Assembly (NCBI GenBank): GCA_002470605.1
Contig: DKND01000085.1
Location: 5,635-11,883 of the forward strand
Length of the DNA stretch: 6,249 nt
Reading direction: 5' to 3'
Source: Opitutia bacterium UBA7397
GTDB lineage: Bacteria; Verrucomicrobiota; Verrucomicrobiia; Opitutales; UBA953
This document shows positions 5,021 to 6,249 of the stretch, one piece after another; position 1 is the first letter of the stretch; each line of letters begins with the position of its first letter. Below the pieces are notes generated by a model. It had not been told where the DNA came from. It worked only from the letters and a program-made list of their open reading frames with translations, and did no database searches. Made by a program: the position numbers and the translations under genes.

Positions 5021-6249
5021 ATGCTGACCATTGCCAACGTTTCTAAGTCCTACGGCGCCCGCACCCTGTTTGCGGACGTTTCGTTGAACATTGCGCGGAC
5101 GGACCGGCTCGGCCTCGTCGGCGCCAACGGCGCCGGCAAATCAACCCTTTTCAATATCATCCTCAGTAAGGACCAGCCCGACGCAGGTCTGATCGAGTGG
5201 GAACGCGGCGCGAACTTCGGCTTTCTCCCACAAGAAAGCGCTCCGGTCGGCGATGAGACGATTCTCCAAATTGCTACCAGCGGCGGCAAGCTCGAGCCCG
5301 AGAACGATGACGATTGGGATATCGACTACACCCTCGAACCGCGTGCTAAGAAAATCCTTGCTGGCCTCGGATTTCGCGAAGGCGACCACGATAAATTAGC
5401 CAAGACATTTTCGGGCGGCTGGGTCATGCGCGCACACCTGGCCCGCTTGCTCGTCAGCGAGCCGACCTTACTTTTACTCGACGAACCGACCAACCACCTC
5501 GACCTCGAGGCCTTGCTCTGGTTCCAGGATTACCTGATGCGCTATCCCGGTGGCTTGGTTGTCATCTCGCACGACCGCGCTTTCCTCAATGCACTTTGCA
5601 CCGGTATGATTGAACTACGCGGCCAACGTCTGCATGAATATACGGGCAACTACGACGACTTCTTAGTCGAGCGCGAGGCCCGCAAATCCCAACAGCAAGC
5701 GGCGTTCAAAAGCCAGCAGAGGGAAATCGCGCACTTGCAGACTTTCGTCGATCGCTTCGGAGCGAAATCATCCATGGCCTCGCGCGCCAAATCGAAAGAG
5801 AAGCAAATCGCCCGCCTGGAAGAAGTCGCCATCGACGAACCCGAAGACGACCTGAAGAAGATCCAATTCCGCTTCCCGCAGCCCCCACGTTCCGGCCTAA
5901 AAGTGATGAAACTGGAGCATGTCGAACAATCCTACGGCGAGCATGTCGTCTACCAGGACCTCAATTTCGAATGCGAACGCGGCCAGCGAACAGTGCTCGT
6001 CGGCCCCAACGGCGCTGGCAAATCGACGCTTCTGAAAATCTTCGCCGGCGTCGTCCCGATCAACGGCGGCGTCCGCGAAGTCGGCGGCAACGTCATCACT
6101 GGCTACTTCGCCCAGAACCGCGTCGATAACCTTAACCCGAAACTGACCGTCCTCGAGAACGTCATGGAACTGCGCACCACCGAGAATGGCCTTACCGAGC
6201 AGCAAGCCCGCGGCATGCTCGGCACCTTCCTCTTCCGCAAGGACGACGT
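5021..6249 (+). CDS. ABC-F family ATPase, YheS-type (3' end beyond the window)
   Basis: The frame is open from ATG 5021 to the window edge, 409 complete residues of an expected 530-650. ABC-F proteins have two ATPase domains and no membrane part; they bind the ribosomal E site and act on stalled ribosomes. Domain 1 has Walker A GANGAGKST (34-42), Q-loop Gln71, signature FSGGW (130-134), Walker B LLLLDEPTNHLD (150-161) and switch His184 in ISHDR. The inter-domain linker (about 205-290), with EYTGNYDDF, QQREIAHLQTFVDRFGAKS and a Lys/Arg-rich SRAKSKEKQ, resembles E. coli YheS more than EttA or Uup. Domain 2 begins near 295, with Walker A GPNGAGKST (328-336) and Q-loop Gln365; its signature and Walker B lie beyond the edge. 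An acidic stretch (93-102, ENDDDWDID) sits in the arm region of domain 1. A housekeeping role is more likely than antibiotic resistance, but sequence alone does not decide. The start fits the conserved MLTIANVSKSYG opening; no Shine-Dalgarno sequence is present. Confidence 0.95.
   Translation, partial: MLTIANVSKSYGARTLFADVSLNIARTDRLGLVGANGAGKSTLFNIILSKDQPDAGLIEWERGANFGFLPQESAPVGDETILQIATSGGKLEPENDDDWDIDYTLEPRAKKILAGLGFREGDHDKLAKTFSGGWVMRAHLARLLVSEPTLLLLDEPTNHLDLEALLWFQDYLMRYPGGLVVISHDRAFLNALCTGMIELRGQRLHEYTGNYDDFLVEREARKSQQQAAFKSQQREIAHLQTFVDRFGAKSSMASRAKSKEKQIARLEEVAIDEPEDDLKKIQFRFPQPPRSGLKVMKLEHVEQSYGEHVVYQDLNFECERGQRTVLVGPNGAGKSTLLKIFAGVVPINGGVREVGGNVITGYFAQNRVDNLNPKLTVLENVMELRTTENGLTEQQARGMLGTFLFRKDD

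Noticed and set aside
5021..6249. ABC transporter or antibiotic-resistance ABC-F as the identity of the last gene
   Set aside because: No membrane domain is visible, the two ATPase domains are joined by the ABC-F linker, and linker similarity is to YheS. A resistance role would need the interdomain-loop comparison with Vga/Msr-type proteins, which I cannot make here.
1..6249. CRISPR, tRNA, rRNA, toxin-antitoxin, phage or IS genes
   Set aside because: No regularly spaced direct repeats, no tRNA-like cloverleaf with CCA-type end, and no transposase or integrase motifs in any frame; the 4840-4895 fold is too short and lacks the T-loop and anticodon features of a tRNA.

Overview
The window carries five protein-coding genes, all on the + strand, and no RNA genes, CRISPR arrays or insertion sequences that I can see. 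From left to right they are: the 3' end of an unrecognised gene (1-237), a secreted alpha/beta hydrolase of the predicted-peptidase/esterase type (262-984), alanyl-tRNA synthetase alaS (start chosen at 1126, end 3816), NAD kinase nadK (3964-4776), and a YheS-type ABC-F ATPase (5021 to the window edge, 3' end missing). The gene content is mostly core housekeeping: translation fidelity (AlaRS, ABC-F) and cofactor supply (NADP). I see no sign of a defence system or mobile operon.

Organism: a moderately GC-rich Gram-negative-type bacterium. The AlaRS has the long GPCGPC-TELHVDLTPEGDTKG segment and the HWALHEVVSKEASQKGS form of the editing domain, which I associate with the Planctomycetes-Verrucomicrobia-Chlamydiae group. 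The repeat-rich spacers and the absence of Shine-Dalgarno sequences fit Verrucomicrobiota (Opitutae-like). This placement is inference from memory of family sequences, not a search.

Layout: the unknown gene and the hydrolase are only 24 bp apart and may be co-transcribed. The three larger spacers (985-1125, 3817-3963, 4777-5020) are where the unexplained structure lies. Two of them carry G-rich/C-rich strings of the GGGGCACGGGGGCACG type, in both orientations. Two carry palindromes bounded by GGTAGGG/CCCTACC or similar. The nadK/ABC-F spacer is the richest: a G-rich string, a perfect two-hairpin three-way-junction element, an inverted C-rich string, then a 16-bp-plus-6-bp hairpin ending 23 nt before the ABC-F start codon. 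These look like extragenic palindromic repeats (REP/MITE-like), possibly reused as transcript-end or leader structures.

Translation signals: all four visible start codons lack a usable Shine-Dalgarno sequence and follow short pyrimidine-rich stretches. The only good AAGGAGG in the leader regions (1091-1097) is badly spaced from the conserved AlaRS start.
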